A stretch of DNA of 64,000 bases from Oscillospiraceae bacterium (GTDB lineage Bacteria > Bacillota > Clostridia > Oscillospirales > Oscillospiraceae): positions 125,503 to 189,502 of the forward strand of contig CAJTEA010000002.1 of the NCBI GenBank assembly GCA_910575265.1, read 5' to 3'. A program made the translations under genes and the position numbers. Of this stretch, positions 22,643 through 31,365 are shown in pieces. Numbering within the stretch: the stretch's first letter is position 1; every line of letters begins with the position of its first letter. The notes under the pieces were generated by a model. It was not told where the DNA came from, searched no databases, and saw only the letters and a program-made list of their open reading frames with translations.

Positions 22643-25318
22643 CTACCGCCGCCCGCGTCCCGACAGCCGCCAACAGCGGCCGCGGTAAAAAACCCGGTCG
22701 TCTCTCTCCGCTGGACAGATGGAGTTCTGTCTGTTCTCATCCGGTTCGAGCCGCTGAAAGATCTGGTCCAGCCCCATTTTTCGGACGTTTTCCAGGTAGA
22801 GATAGATGGAGTTGCTGGTGTATTTCCGGTTTCCATCCTCCCGGGCCTGGTCCAGGCTGGCGGCTATCACCGCGTATTCATTTTCCAGGGATGTGTCAAA
22901 CACGCCGGAATCGTCTGTGTTGATGGAAACGGAGAGCTGCGCGCTGGGTTCATAGGAGCCGTCGGCCCTGGTCAGTCCCACGTTGTTAAACCGGAAAATA
23001 GGGTGCATGTCGTACCGGCGGAAGGTTCCAATCAGATAGTTCGAGGTGGGGTTGCACTCGATCATGATCCCCTTCTCCATCAGCTCCTCCGCCAGCCTGT
23101 CCTGCACCCCGCGGATCAGCTCGATATACTCTCCGCTGACGGAGAATTCCTGAATCTGACGTCCCTTTTGTCTGACCTTCCCGTCAAAGTGATAGCGCCG
23201 GCACAGCTCCTGAATCGTGTCGGAGCTTCGATAGGTTTCCAGCTCTCTCCCCTCGTCCTTCCAATAGGCGTTGTGGGAGACGTCCTTCAGCAGCGGATGG
23301 AGCTCCTTCCCGCTGTACAGCTCAGGCGCGTCTCCCCGAAGCCGCATCGAGCAGTAGTACTCATACAGCCTGGGCGTCAGGTTCACCCCGTTCATACAGT
23401 TTCCATACAGCTCGGACAAATAGCGGTCCGCCTGTGTTTTCAGCATCGCGTGCAGCTTTGGGGAGACGGAAACGCCCAGCTCCTGGGCGCGGTAAAACAG
23501 CCACACCAGATTGTCCAGCAGGTCCTGCTTGCACAGCACCGACCGGCGCTGCTTATATGCGTAGTGAACCGCGGGGTCCACTCCCAGGGCCAGGGCGTGA
23601 CCCAGCCGGTCGCCGCGGTTCAGATGAAGAAACCGCACCGCCTCGTCGATGGCTCTGAGGCCATCGGCCATATCCAGAAAGTCCTCCCCCGCGTGATAGG
23701 TCACCTGAATATGGGGCCGGGCGGGCGTTACGCCAAAGCGCTCCTTCCCCCGCAGCGGCGGAAGGTCTCTCAGATAGCGGAACTCAACGGCAAAGGTCTC
23801 AGGCCGGCAGCCGATTTCGATATTCGCCGCGTCGATTCCCCGAACCAGGCCGCTGAACCGGGGGTAGTGCTGAAGCGCGTACCCCAGCGCTCTGGCGCTC
23901 CGCCGGCTGGAAGCCCGAATACCGTAGTTGCGCGGCTGTACCAGAAACTGGCCGCGGGGCAGCTCGCCCAAATCCGGGGCCTTGATAAAGTGGTACACGA
24001 AAAAATGCTGGCGGGCGGCGGACGGCGCCTCCGTCCGCGCATATTCGATCTGCGCCTCATAATCCAGCACCTGCCGGTACATTTTCACCGCGGAATCTTT
24101 GGGGGCGATCCGGGCCTCGAAGCTCACAATGTTCTGGCCGCTCTGATTCGCGTTGACGGACAGGCGGACGGACTCGGCGTGGTATCCCGCGATGCCGTCA
24201 TAAATCCCGTCCTTCCGATCCTGGTAGTTTTTAAAATTCTGAAATCCTGTCTGGCGGTTGACCTGGATAAGCTCAGCCCGGAAATTTTCCTTCAGCAGGA
24301 GGTATAAGTAGAACCAGTCCTGTTCATCGGAGTTCAGGGTGCCGTCAAAGCAGGCCCGAAAACCGCGGTAAAGAAAGCCGCGTTCCCCCGAGAGCAGACG
24401 GTTGTGGTTCTCCAGCAGCCCGTTTTTGCAGTCCACCCTCCGCAGAGCGTAATCCAGAATAAAATCGGAGCCGCCCCGCTGGGGCACTCTTGCCCCAAAA
24501 CAGGGTCGCACATAAGCCAGAGCCTGTTTTACACTGTGCGGAGCGTAGAAGCTGGCCCGGTCCATATCCAGTGAATCCTCCTGGCCCAACCCCTCCAGCC
24601 GCAGAAAAAGCTTTACCCGCAGGAAGGCGGCCCAGTACAGCCGGCGCTCCCAGGACCACACGTTGCCGGATGTGCCCCGGGAGTAATTTGCCTGAAGGTT
24701 TTGCTTCATCTGCCTGGTGGCCAGACGAATCGTATGGGGATAGTTCATAAGGCAGGCCCAGGACAGGGGAAAGTTCTGGGAGGTGCCGCCGAGATGGCAG
24801 TGATTTTCCGCAATGCCCTGCCGAAGCAGCGCGTTCAATTGGACGTTGTCCGTCTTGAGCACCGGGTCCCAGACAAATTCGCCGCGGGGCGGGTAGCCGC
24901 GGCGCAGGTCCTCACAAGCCAGAAACGCCGTAGTGAAGAGATCCTGTCCCAGCTTCTGATAGATGCTCTGCCAAGCCAGCAGCTGGGAAAACCGGCAGAC
25001 CGGCGCGTCATTGAATACCCGGAACACCCGCCGTCCCAGCTCGACCAGAAGGTAGAACACAGAGGGCGCGGAGGGGATGCGCGAGGGGTCCGGCGTCATG
25101 GTTGACCCCAGCAGCTGGCGCACTCCCTCCACCTCCTCATAGGAGCCGAAGGGATACTGCGCGTAGGCCAGCCCCTGGTAGGCGTCAGAACTGATGCGCG
25201 AAACAGAGACCTCCGGCTGGCGAACGCTCAGCCTCCGTTTGCCGGCAATGCTCTGAAACAGCAGCTCCGGCTGAACGCCGCGAAACACAATCTCCAGATT
25301 TTTTTGCAGAGTATCCAC
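22643..25318 (-). CDS. rdrB: RADAR adenosine deaminase RdrB
   Basis: An 891-residue divergent adenosine deaminase, more than twice the size of housekeeping ADA. All catalytic elements are present and far apart: HCHLGG (173-178, metal-binding HxH), YHAGE (541-545, with metal His542 and catalytic Glu545), RLGHAL (571-576), IECNPTSN (753-760), and NTDDSGVF (800-807) with the metal/catalytic aspartates. The size, large insertions and 21-base spacing to an ~900-aa ATPase match RdrB of RADAR, the anti-phage system that deaminates adenosine nucleotides or RNA. It starts with GTG after GGGAGG. A terminator follows. Confidence 0.9.
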   Translation of the reverse strand: MDTLQKNLEIVFRGVQPELLFQSIAGKRRLSVRQPEVSVSRISSDAYQGLAYAQYPFGSYEEVEGVRQLLGSTMTPDPSRIPSAPSVFYLLVELGRRVFRVFNDAPVCRFSQLLAWQSIYQKLGQDLFTTAFLACEDLRRGYPPRGEFVWDPVLKTDNVQLNALLRQGIAENHCHLGGTSQNFPLSWACLMNYPHTIRLATRQMKQNLQANYSRGTSGNVWSWERRLYWAAFLRVKLFLRLEGLGQEDSLDMDRASFYAPHSVKQALAYVRPCFGARVPQRGGSDFILDYALRRVDCKNGLLENHNRLLSGERGFLYRGFRACFDGTLNSDEQDWFYLYLLLKENFRAELIQVNRQTGFQNFKNYQDRKDGIYDGIAGYHAESVRLSVNANQSGQNIVSFEARIAPKDSAVKMYRQVLDYEAQIEYARTEAPSAARQHFFVYHFIKAPDLGELPRGQFLVQPRNYGIRASSRRSARALGYALQHYPRFSGLVRGIDAANIEIGCRPETFAVEFRYLRDLPPLRGKERFGVTPARPHIQVTYHAGEDFLDMADGLRAIDEAVRFLHLNRGDRLGHALALGVDPAVHYAYKQRRSVLCKQDLLDNLVWLFYRAQELGVSVSPKLHAMLKTQADRYLSELYGNCMNGVNLTPRLYEYYCSMRLRGDAPELYSGKELHPLLKDVSHNAYWKDEGRELETYRSSDTIQELCRRYHFDGKVRQKGRQIQEFSVSGEYIELIRGVQDRLAEELMEKGIMIECNPTSNYLIGTFRRYDMHPIFRFNNVGLTRADGSYEPSAQLSVSINTDDSGVFDTSLENEYAVIAASLDQAREDGNRKYTSNSIYLYLENVRKMGLDQIFQRLEPDENRQNSICPAERDDRVFYRGRCWRLSGRGRR

Positions 25319-25339
25319 CCAGCGGCGCCTCCCTTCCTG

Positions 25340-28075
25340 TTATTCCGGTTCGCCTGTGATGGTAGTAAGTTTCTCCAGAACGCTTGTCCCTGTTTGTTGT
25401 TCGCCACTCTCCGGCTTGGCCTGACCGTTTGTGGTTTTGTCTTCTCCCTGATGTTCACTTCCATCCTCTGGCGCCGATTCTGTTTCCGGCTCGTCTTTGG
25501 GCGGCAGCTTATAGGTCACGCCAGCGCTCAAATTTGATATGATATCCTTCCATTGTTCCGGATTCTCCGACGCCTCGACACTCATCGCCTTCAAAGGTTT
25601 CAGCCACCCGGAGAAGTCAATTTTTTTGAGAAATGCAATCGGTTGTAATTCGCCAAGGGATTTCGCCATTTTGGTATACAAGTCCGTGATACTGTTAATC
25701 CATTCTTCGTAACTTATGTTTGTGGAATCACCATCTGGTTCTGCCGCGGGCTCAGAAGCGCGAATTATTTCCAGCAGCGCCGCGCCCATCTTCATCTGCA
25801 CATCACAGTTCAGGACTGTGGTCAACGCGCTGTTTCCCATACTATGCCAGTTGTCCAAGCCGATCTTATCCACAGTCAGCGAATCCGCATCGGAAATGGC
25901 GGCGGAAAAGGGGGTGCAGCCATTTTTATCTCCCACATACAGGCAGTTTGTAATCGGTTTGATGAGGTCCAGCCAGATTCCATTCTCACTGCCCGAAACC
26001 TGATAATCCGCCGCCATGGAATAAAGCAGAGTGCCACATTGCTTCAATTTGGGTAAACACGCGGAAAATGAAGGTCTGGTTTCCAAGAACCATGTTACTC
26101 TCAGCGCCTGACGGTTATTTTCTTTTTTATCGGAACCGGTAGGCGACAGCTTGACCACTATAGCTTCGTCCCTGCTGCCGTTGTGATAGGGGAACAGGCG
26201 GGACCCGAACAGCAGATACAGCCTGGAAAACGAGCAGCCCAGGCCGGTATTGTCCGAATCGTACTGAGAGCAGCCTTCGCTCTGTCCCGTGTCGCCGTCC
26301 GCCTTTGGCGTATTCCTCATTCGGAGGGCATAGTCATCGTAGTAATCAATCAGATCCTCCAGGGCCAGCGTATGGGCCAGCAGGGAGCAGTAGGTCTGAA
26401 GGGCGAAGGCCAGGCGTTTCAGGTCCTCATCCCAGGAGTGTTCAATGATGTCCCGGCACCTGGCCACCATATCCGCGTACCGGTCCCACAGCGGGCTTTT
26501 TTCCCGTTCATTCAGCTGGACGCAAATATAGCGGATACGGTCCGCCACATCAATCCGCTCCAGCTCTCTGAGCACCCGCACAGACTGGTCGCTCAAGCTG
26601 TTGATTGCCCAAGTGTCCAGAAAATAGTTCCGAAATCGCTGGACATTTTGCAGCCGGGTGCGCAGCTTCTCCCGGTGGGTGTCATAGGTATTCACGGCGT
26701 CCGGAGCCTTCAGGAAAAAGCATGGCTCCTCCGCGTCCGGGTCCTCCACATCCTCCATCTGAATCAGCATGGACAAAAAGTGAGCCAGCAGCCGCATGTT
26801 GCAGGGGATGATGGGGTGGAGTCTGTGCTCCCGCTTCAGAAATACCATACCGGTCTTTCGATAAATCAGACGAAAAATTTGATCCTGAGGGCTGGGAAAC
26901 TCCTGTTTCTTCTCGTCCGGAAGAATATCCTTTTCCGGCGTACGGTAGCGGATGGTGATGTTCTCCGTATGCTCCTTAAAATAGGTCCCCAGCGCGGGCA
27001 GGTTGATTTGACGCGTCTGGGGAAACAGCTTGGTAATGTACTGATGCGTGATTTTCTCCACATACTCCTGCCGGGACCCCAGCCCCTTGTTGTAATCCTT
27101 GAGAAGGCTGCTCTCCACCACTTGCATCAAATGTTTCAGATCCGCCGCCATGATGATAATCACCCGAGGAATGACCAGATAGCGCCGTATGTCCTCCAGA
27201 ATCGCATAGGCCTGTTTGATATTCATATCAGTATCGTCAATCTGGAGCACCAGATACGAGAATTCCCCCGCCTCCGGACAGCAGAACTTCAGCAGCTGCC
27301 CGACCAGCCCATACAGCTCCACCTTCAGGCAGGAGCTATCGCCCAGCTCCGCCAGCGTGTCAAGTCCCTCATACTCCGGCTTTGGCTCACTGCCCTTTTT
27401 GATGGCCTGAATATGCTCATAACAGGTGGAGAATTTCTGGATCAGCTGGTTTTTTTCATCCAGCCGCCGCGCGGAGGACTCCCGTCCCATCGGCGCGGGA
27501 CCCTCCTCCCAGATACTGGCCGCCAGCCGGAACATGCGCGCCAGAATGACCGTCAGGATCTGCCCGTCTTTTTCCAATACGGTGGGATCGATGGGGGCCA
27601 GATCCAAAAATCTACAGGTTTGCAGCATACGCTTGACCGCTGGGGCATCCACATTTGGCAGCTCACACGCGACCATTGCGGACAGAAACTCGTCCTGAAA
27701 CAGCAATCCCTTGCTGTCCTTCAGGCTGCTGACAAACGTCAGCATCGCGCTGCTTTTTCCGGCTCCGCGTTCCCCGGAAAATACGATCATATTATTCGGG
27801 TAGTCATAAAGGTACTGGCTGTCGCAGGCAATGCGAAGATCATCCTCAACCCCCGCGGTATTGCCGCCGCCCTCCCGCCGCGCAACCTGCTTTGATTTGG
27901 AAAAAAAGGAATCATATGTATAGTTGTGCTCATGCATCGCGCTGGCCCGGACAATCTCCGCCACTCCCGCCAGCGCCTGCCGGTACGCCTCATAAAACAG
28001 GGAGCGCTTCTCGCCGGCCCTGGCGACCCGGATGCGTTTCTCCGCGTCCCACCAGAAGGATATTTCTTTTCCCAT
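25340..28075 (-). CDS. rdrA: RADAR ATPase RdrA
   Basis: A 911-residue P-loop ATPase. Walker A is SGERGAGKSSAM (residues 100-111). Walker B is YLVLQIDDTD (274-283), followed by a sensor-like VIIIMAADLKHLMQ (305-318). The long C-terminal half has no motif I know and ends in a Glu/Pro/Gly-rich tail. In RADAR, RdrA forms a ring that works with RdrB to trigger adenosine deamination on infection; that role is assigned by family and by operon with rdrB. AGAGAGGAA precedes the ATG. A promoter and hairpin lie between it and the upstream PRTase-like gene. Confidence 0.88.
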   Translation of the reverse strand: MGKEISFWWDAEKRIRVARAGEKRSLFYEAYRQALAGVAEIVRASAMHEHNYTYDSFFSKSKQVARREGGGNTAGVEDDLRIACDSQYLYDYPNNMIVFSGERGAGKSSAMLTFVSSLKDSKGLLFQDEFLSAMVACELPNVDAPAVKRMLQTCRFLDLAPIDPTVLEKDGQILTVILARMFRLAASIWEEGPAPMGRESSARRLDEKNQLIQKFSTCYEHIQAIKKGSEPKPEYEGLDTLAELGDSSCLKVELYGLVGQLLKFCCPEAGEFSYLVLQIDDTDMNIKQAYAILEDIRRYLVIPRVIIIMAADLKHLMQVVESSLLKDYNKGLGSRQEYVEKITHQYITKLFPQTRQINLPALGTYFKEHTENITIRYRTPEKDILPDEKKQEFPSPQDQIFRLIYRKTGMVFLKREHRLHPIIPCNMRLLAHFLSMLIQMEDVEDPDAEEPCFFLKAPDAVNTYDTHREKLRTRLQNVQRFRNYFLDTWAINSLSDQSVRVLRELERIDVADRIRYICVQLNEREKSPLWDRYADMVARCRDIIEHSWDEDLKRLAFALQTYCSLLAHTLALEDLIDYYDDYALRMRNTPKADGDTGQSEGCSQYDSDNTGLGCSFSRLYLLFGSRLFPYHNGSRDEAIVVKLSPTGSDKKENNRQALRVTWFLETRPSFSACLPKLKQCGTLLYSMAADYQVSGSENGIWLDLIKPITNCLYVGDKNGCTPFSAAISDADSLTVDKIGLDNWHSMGNSALTTVLNCDVQMKMGAALLEIIRASEPAAEPDGDSTNISYEEWINSITDLYTKMAKSLGELQPIAFLKKIDFSGWLKPLKAMSVEASENPEQWKDIISNLSAGVTYKLPPKDEPETESAPEDGSEHQGEDKTTNGQAKPESGEQQTGTSVLEKLTTITGEPE

Positions 28076-28114
28076 CGCCTGTTCCTCTCTTTCTTTTGAT
28101 CAGGCCTCCACCTG

Positions 28115-28157
28115 CAAAAACAATAATAAGGCTGATTTGATTTTCAGCCTTATTATT
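28115..28157 (-). terminator. terminator/attenuator hairpin between PRTase-like gene and rdrA
   Basis: On the minus strand AATAATAAGGCTGA and TCAGCCTTATTATT form a perfect 14-bp stem followed by GTTTTTG, 39 bp after the PRTase-like stop and about 47 bp before rdrA. It should end most transcripts from upstream. Confidence 0.85.
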
Positions 28158-28183
28158 ATAAGCGATAAAATTGTTCGGCGCAA
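28155..28183 (-). promoter_or_regulatory. promoter of rdrA-rdrB
   Basis: Minus strand TTGCGC (28178-28183), 17 bp, TATAAT (28155-28160). The -10 overlaps the first bases of the terminator hairpin, so rdrAB transcripts would start inside its left arm and lack a full hairpin. This lets rdrAB be made independently of the upstream gene. Confidence 0.6.
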
Positions 28184-28196
28184 CCTACCAGAACAT

Positions 28197-29966
28197 TCAC
28201 GGCTCCCTGAACTCAGGCAAATCCCTCCAGTTCAGCATAGAGTCCACAATCATCTGATTCTCTGAAATCAGCCGCGCAAAATATCTGGCATTGCGGATCA
28301 TGGTCGCGTTTTTCCCTTCCGGGTCGCCTCCAAAAATCATTTCTTTGAAAAAGTACTCCACACGGTCCGGAAAATCCTGATCCCGCCAGTAAAGCTGGGC
28401 CAGCAGGAAAAACTGCCGGTAATACCTGGACAGCTTTCTTGGCATAATGGCCAAAGACATCTCAGTTGTCCGGACCGAGGAGTAAAAGACCGTCTGTCCG
28501 TTACAACGCTTGGACCGGGCTTTCACAGAGATATCTCCCAAATCCATCATCTGTGTCAGGCAGGACAGAACGGGGAGCATCGACACGATATCTCCCTGAA
28601 TTCCGGCCCAACTCTCCACCCGGGACAGAAAGCTGCCCAGCTCCTGCTCCCCTGTCCGGTTGACATGGAGGTCTTCGCTGGGAGCGTCGCTGGGACGGTA
28701 CTGCTTCTGTCCCGCCGCGTCCCGTTCATGATCCACCGCCTGTTTATAGACCAGGCACTCCACGCCGTTTACCGTTGACTGATAGTCCAGTTCGGTCACT
28801 GCCGCCGGCGGCGCGATCATATCCGACCTATCCGGAAATCCCAGGCAGTCCAGAATCGCGATCAGCTGCTTCTCATTCCACCGGATACGGCAGAACTGGT
28901 TTAAAATGGGTTCCATGCCCTTCTCAAAGTTGCGGCTTATCTTTTCCGTATCATAAATCAGCTGCGCTTCCATCTTCGAGTCAAGGTTCTCAAAGAACAC
29001 GCTCAGCGTGATTTGAGACAACAGCAAAAAGGTAAACTGCGCATATACCATCAGCCGGGAAGGACATTCCTTTATGCGGTTCAACAGATTGATACACTTG
29101 TTTGTCATCCTCAGGTTCTGCTTGGAAGAAACCTCAAAGATTGCCAGCAGCACACGGATCACCTGTCCCGCATTGAGCTCCGGCATAAAGAAATACGGTG
29201 TAAAGTATTGAAAACCCTGCTTCACATAGCTCCGCACGCTGGGATAGACCCCGGCTTTTGGAGATAAGCGGAACAAATAGAAGGAATAGCGGTAATGATT
29301 ATCCCGGTACCGCAGGCTGTCGTCCACAACCCAGGACATTACGTTGGGCTGACCGTGATACGTCCCCCGCTTCAGCTTGGCGGATATCACATAAGACGTA
29401 TTGGCCACGTCCCGGTCCGAAATGGTCTTCGCGATGGAGTCGGAGAGACAACGCCACTGACTGTTGGACAGCATTTGCGGACAGCGCATGGTCCACTGAA
29501 ATTCGTGCCGCAGCAGAATAGGCGCGTCGTTCATCGCGTAAATCCACAGACTGACGCTCCGGTTAAAGGCCTCTTCCACATCCTCTCCGGCGTCAATGCC
29601 CAGTTGAGACAGGCATTGGCTGACTGTGCTCCACAGCTGCGTCAGGAGCAGATTCATATTCCGCCCGTAGACCAGAATATCGTCCAGGATGGCAATTTTG
29701 GGAAAGCACTCATTCATCTTATAGAACCTGGCAATCTCCTCCGCCTGAAGCAGCAGTCCGTTCTCTGTGATATACTTCGACAAAATGTCAGGATAGCCGG
29801 CGCGGACAATCTCTAAAAAATTAGAGGCCCGCCGGGTTGTGGCAACCACATATCGATAATTGTGACAGCATATCCGCTTAGCCAATCGACGGAACTTCGA
29901 GATGATGTCCTTGTGGCTGGGTTCATTCTGTAAACTGGAATCAAACTGGCTTTCGCTTAAACTCAT
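28197..29966 (-). CDS. phosphoribosyltransferase-like protein upstream of RADAR genes
   Basis: A 589-residue protein. Around residues 88-104 it reads CFPKIAILDDILVYGRN, which fits the PRPP-binding loop of type I phosphoribosyltransferases (four hydrophobic residues, DD, then a small-residue turn). Before it lies a plausible alpha/beta N-terminal half (YRYVVATTRRASNFLE). The remaining ~450 residues are helical and unrecognised, with several Cys and Trp. Large PRTase-like proteins occur in bacterial conflict systems, so a sensor or nucleotide-chemistry role with RADAR is possible (inference). Start ATG 29966 is set by GGAGGTG. Direction and position suggest a defence-island partner. Confidence 0.6.
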   Translation of the reverse strand: MSLSESQFDSSLQNEPSHKDIISKFRRLAKRICCHNYRYVVATTRRASNFLEIVRAGYPDILSKYITENGLLLQAEEIARFYKMNECFPKIAILDDILVYGRNMNLLLTQLWSTVSQCLSQLGIDAGEDVEEAFNRSVSLWIYAMNDAPILLRHEFQWTMRCPQMLSNSQWRCLSDSIAKTISDRDVANTSYVISAKLKRGTYHGQPNVMSWVVDDSLRYRDNHYRYSFYLFRLSPKAGVYPSVRSYVKQGFQYFTPYFFMPELNAGQVIRVLLAIFEVSSKQNLRMTNKCINLLNRIKECPSRLMVYAQFTFLLLSQITLSVFFENLDSKMEAQLIYDTEKISRNFEKGMEPILNQFCRIRWNEKQLIAILDCLGFPDRSDMIAPPAAVTELDYQSTVNGVECLVYKQAVDHERDAAGQKQYRPSDAPSEDLHVNRTGEQELGSFLSRVESWAGIQGDIVSMLPVLSCLTQMMDLGDISVKARSKRCNGQTVFYSSVRTTEMSLAIMPRKLSRYYRQFFLLAQLYWRDQDFPDRVEYFFKEMIFGGDPEGKNATMIRNARYFARLISENQMIVDSMLNWRDLPEFREP

Positions 29967-30015
29967 AGACATCACCTCCACACATTCGGATTCATCGGTG
30001 AAGCATGCCAGAAAA

Positions 30016-30043
30016 ATGAACGCGCCATGAACAAATCATGAAC
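30016..30043 (-). repeat. three GTTCAT direct repeats spaced 11 bp
   Basis: On the minus strand GTTCAT occurs at 30038-30043, 30027-30032 and 30016-30021, each start exactly 11 bp apart. They lie 21-48 bp downstream of the -10 of the promoter for the PRTase-like gene. One-turn spacing puts all copies on one DNA face, as for a cooperatively bound regulator. Confidence 0.65.
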
Positions 30044-30063
30044 AAACCGCAACGCACTGGTCA

Positions 30064-30092
30064 ATTCTACCATAAAAACCCGGTCCCGTCAA
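30064..30092 (-). promoter_or_regulatory. promoter of the PRTase-like defence gene
   Basis: Minus strand TTGACG (30087-30092), 17 bp, TAGAAT (30064-30069). Start codon about 98 bp downstream. Confidence 0.75.
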
Positions 30093-30197
30093 TCAATTTC
30101 ATGCAAAATTTCAAAAAATTTAACTGCTTGGCGGTGCCGCCAGTTATAATATTCCCGGGACAAGCCCCATTATAACCTTCCGCAAAAAATCATAAGG

Positions 30198-30228
30198 AAA
30201 ACCCCAAAACCATGGGCTTCGGGGTTTT
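30198..30228 (-). terminator. rpsI terminator
   Basis: On the minus strand AAAACCCC...GGGGTTTT with extra A-T pairs inside, ending in a T run, 10 bp after the rpsI stop. Confidence 0.8.
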
Positions 30229-30237
30229 GAAAGCTTG

Positions 30238-30642
30238 TTAACGCTTGGAGAACTGAGGCGCGCGGCGGGCGGCCTTCAAGCCGTACTTCTTGCGCTCCTT
30301 CATGCGAGGGTCACGGGTCAGGAAGCCAGCGGCCTTCAGGGCAGGACGATACTCAGCATTGGCCAGCAGCAGAGCGCGGGCAATGCCGTGACGGATCGCG
30401 CCGGCCTGACCGGTAACACCGCCGCCGGTGACAGTGGCCACCACGTCCACCTTGCCAACCTGCTCGGTGGTGACCAGGGGCTGACGGACGATGAGCTTCA
30501 GGGTATCCAGACCGAAATAGTCGTCGATGTCGCGGCCATTGATGGTAATGGCGCCGGTGCCGTTCTCAAACAGGTGGACGCGGGCCACAGAGGACTTCCG
30601 GCGGCCAGTGCCATAGAAATAAGGCTTCTTGCTCTTATACAT
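30238..30642 (-). CDS. rpsI: 30S ribosomal protein S9
   Basis: Small-subunit protein whose C-terminal tail reaches the P-site tRNA. The 134-residue protein shows [13 protein letters not shown] at the start, [20 protein letters not shown] in the middle, and the invariant C-terminal [16 protein letters not shown]-type sequence ([18 protein letters not shown]) is also present. Second gene of the conserved rplM-rpsI operon, 14 bp after rplM. GGAGG precedes its ATG. Normal in all respects. Confidence 0.98.
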   Translation of the reverse strand: MYKSKKPYFYGTGRRKSSVARVHLFENGTGAITINGRDIDDYFGLDTLKLIVRQPLVTTEQVGKVDVVATVTGGGVTGQAGAIRHGIARALLLANAEYRPALKAAGFLTRDPRMKERKKYGLKAARRAPQFSKR

Positions 30643-30656
30643 GTTTCAAATCCTCC

Positions 30657-31088
30657 TTACTCAGCGTCCCAGGGCTCGGGCTTCTGGGCGGCGTGGTTGT
30701 GCTCGCCGCCCCGGTAGATATGCAGGCGGGTCAGCGCGTCCCGGGACAGGCTGTTCTTGGGCATCATGCCCTTGACCGCCAGCTGCATGGCCAGCTCAGG
30801 CTTGGTCTGCATCAGGGTGCGGTACTTGGTCTCCTTCAGACCGCCCACCCAGCCGGAGTGGGTCCGGTAGTACTTCTGATCCAGCTTCTTGCCGGTGAGC
30901 ACCGCCTTCTCGGCGTTGATGATGATCACGCAGTCGCCGCAGTCGGCGTTGGGAGTGAACTCGGGCTTACGCTTGCCCCGCAGAAGATCGGCGGCGATGA
31001 CAGCGGTCTTGCCCAAGGGCTTGCCGGCGGCGTCGACAACATACCACTTCCGCTCGGTGCCGCCCATTTTAGCCATGAACGTGGACAT
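30657..31088 (-). CDS. rplM: 50S ribosomal protein L13
   Basis: Early-assembling large-subunit protein. The 143-residue protein has [36 protein letters not shown] and [14 protein letters not shown], all typical. I chose ATG 31088 ([10 protein letters not shown]), five codons inside a TTG-initiated frame, because GGAGG sits seven bases before it. First gene of the rplM-rpsI operon under a perfect promoter with a structured leader. Confidence 0.98.
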   Translation of the reverse strand: MSTFMAKMGGTERKWYVVDAAGKPLGKTAVIAADLLRGKRKPEFTPNADCGDCVIIINAEKAVLTGKKLDQKYYRTHSGWVGGLKETKYRTLMQTKPELAMQLAVKGMMPKNSLSRDALTRLHIYRGGEHNHAAQKPEPWDAE

Positions 31089-31123
31089 AGGTGAAACCTC
31101 CAATTTCCTTTACATTTATGTGA

Positions 31124-31172
31124 AAAATGTTCTTTTCAAACATTTTGCTCCTGATACCCGGACAAATGGAGC
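31124..31172 (-). promoter_or_regulatory. structured 5' leader of rplM-rpsI, possible L13 autoregulatory RNA
   Basis: In the transcript GCTCC (31168-31172) can pair with GGAGC (31147-31151), followed by the hairpin AAAATGTT/AACATTTT (31139-31146 with 31124-31131). Leaders of this gene pair bind L13 in other Firmicutes. The match here is by position and simple stems only. Confidence 0.45.
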
Positions 31173-31179
31173 GTTTTGC

Positions 31180-31208
31180 ATTATAATACAGTCGTTTCCG
31201 GGTGTCAA
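31180..31208 (-). promoter_or_regulatory. perfect consensus promoter of rplM-rpsI
   Basis: Minus strand TTGACA (31203-31208), 17 bp, TATAAT (31180-31185). Confidence 0.9.
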
Positions 31209-31310
31209 TGATTTTTTCTGAATTTCATAAGAAAAACTTTTTAATCTTCCGTTTCCTCTTGTTCTCTTTTGTTTTCTCTAAATATCTCACGTTTAATTTT
31301 TGTTTTTTTC

Positions 31311-31339
31311 TTGCGAAACTAGAGGGGGTGTGGTAAAAT
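31311..31339 (+). promoter_or_regulatory. promoter of the ttcA-like gene
   Basis: TTGCGA (31311-31316), 17 bp, TAAAAT (31334-31339), with AAAGGGGG and ATG following at 31366. Confidence 0.65.
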
Positions 31340-31365
31340 GCCTCTGTTCTGAAAGGGGGCTTTCC

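Noticed and set aside
22370-24307. A 645-codon plus-strand open frame opposite rdrB
   Set aside because: It is antisense to a gene with intact catalytic motifs, and its translation is Gly/Val/His/Gln-rich as expected of a mirror frame in GC-rich DNA. No domain or convincing ribosome site.
26183-27895. A 570-codon plus-strand frame opposite rdrA
   Set aside because: Overlaps the Walker A and B coding region of a real ATPase on the other strand.
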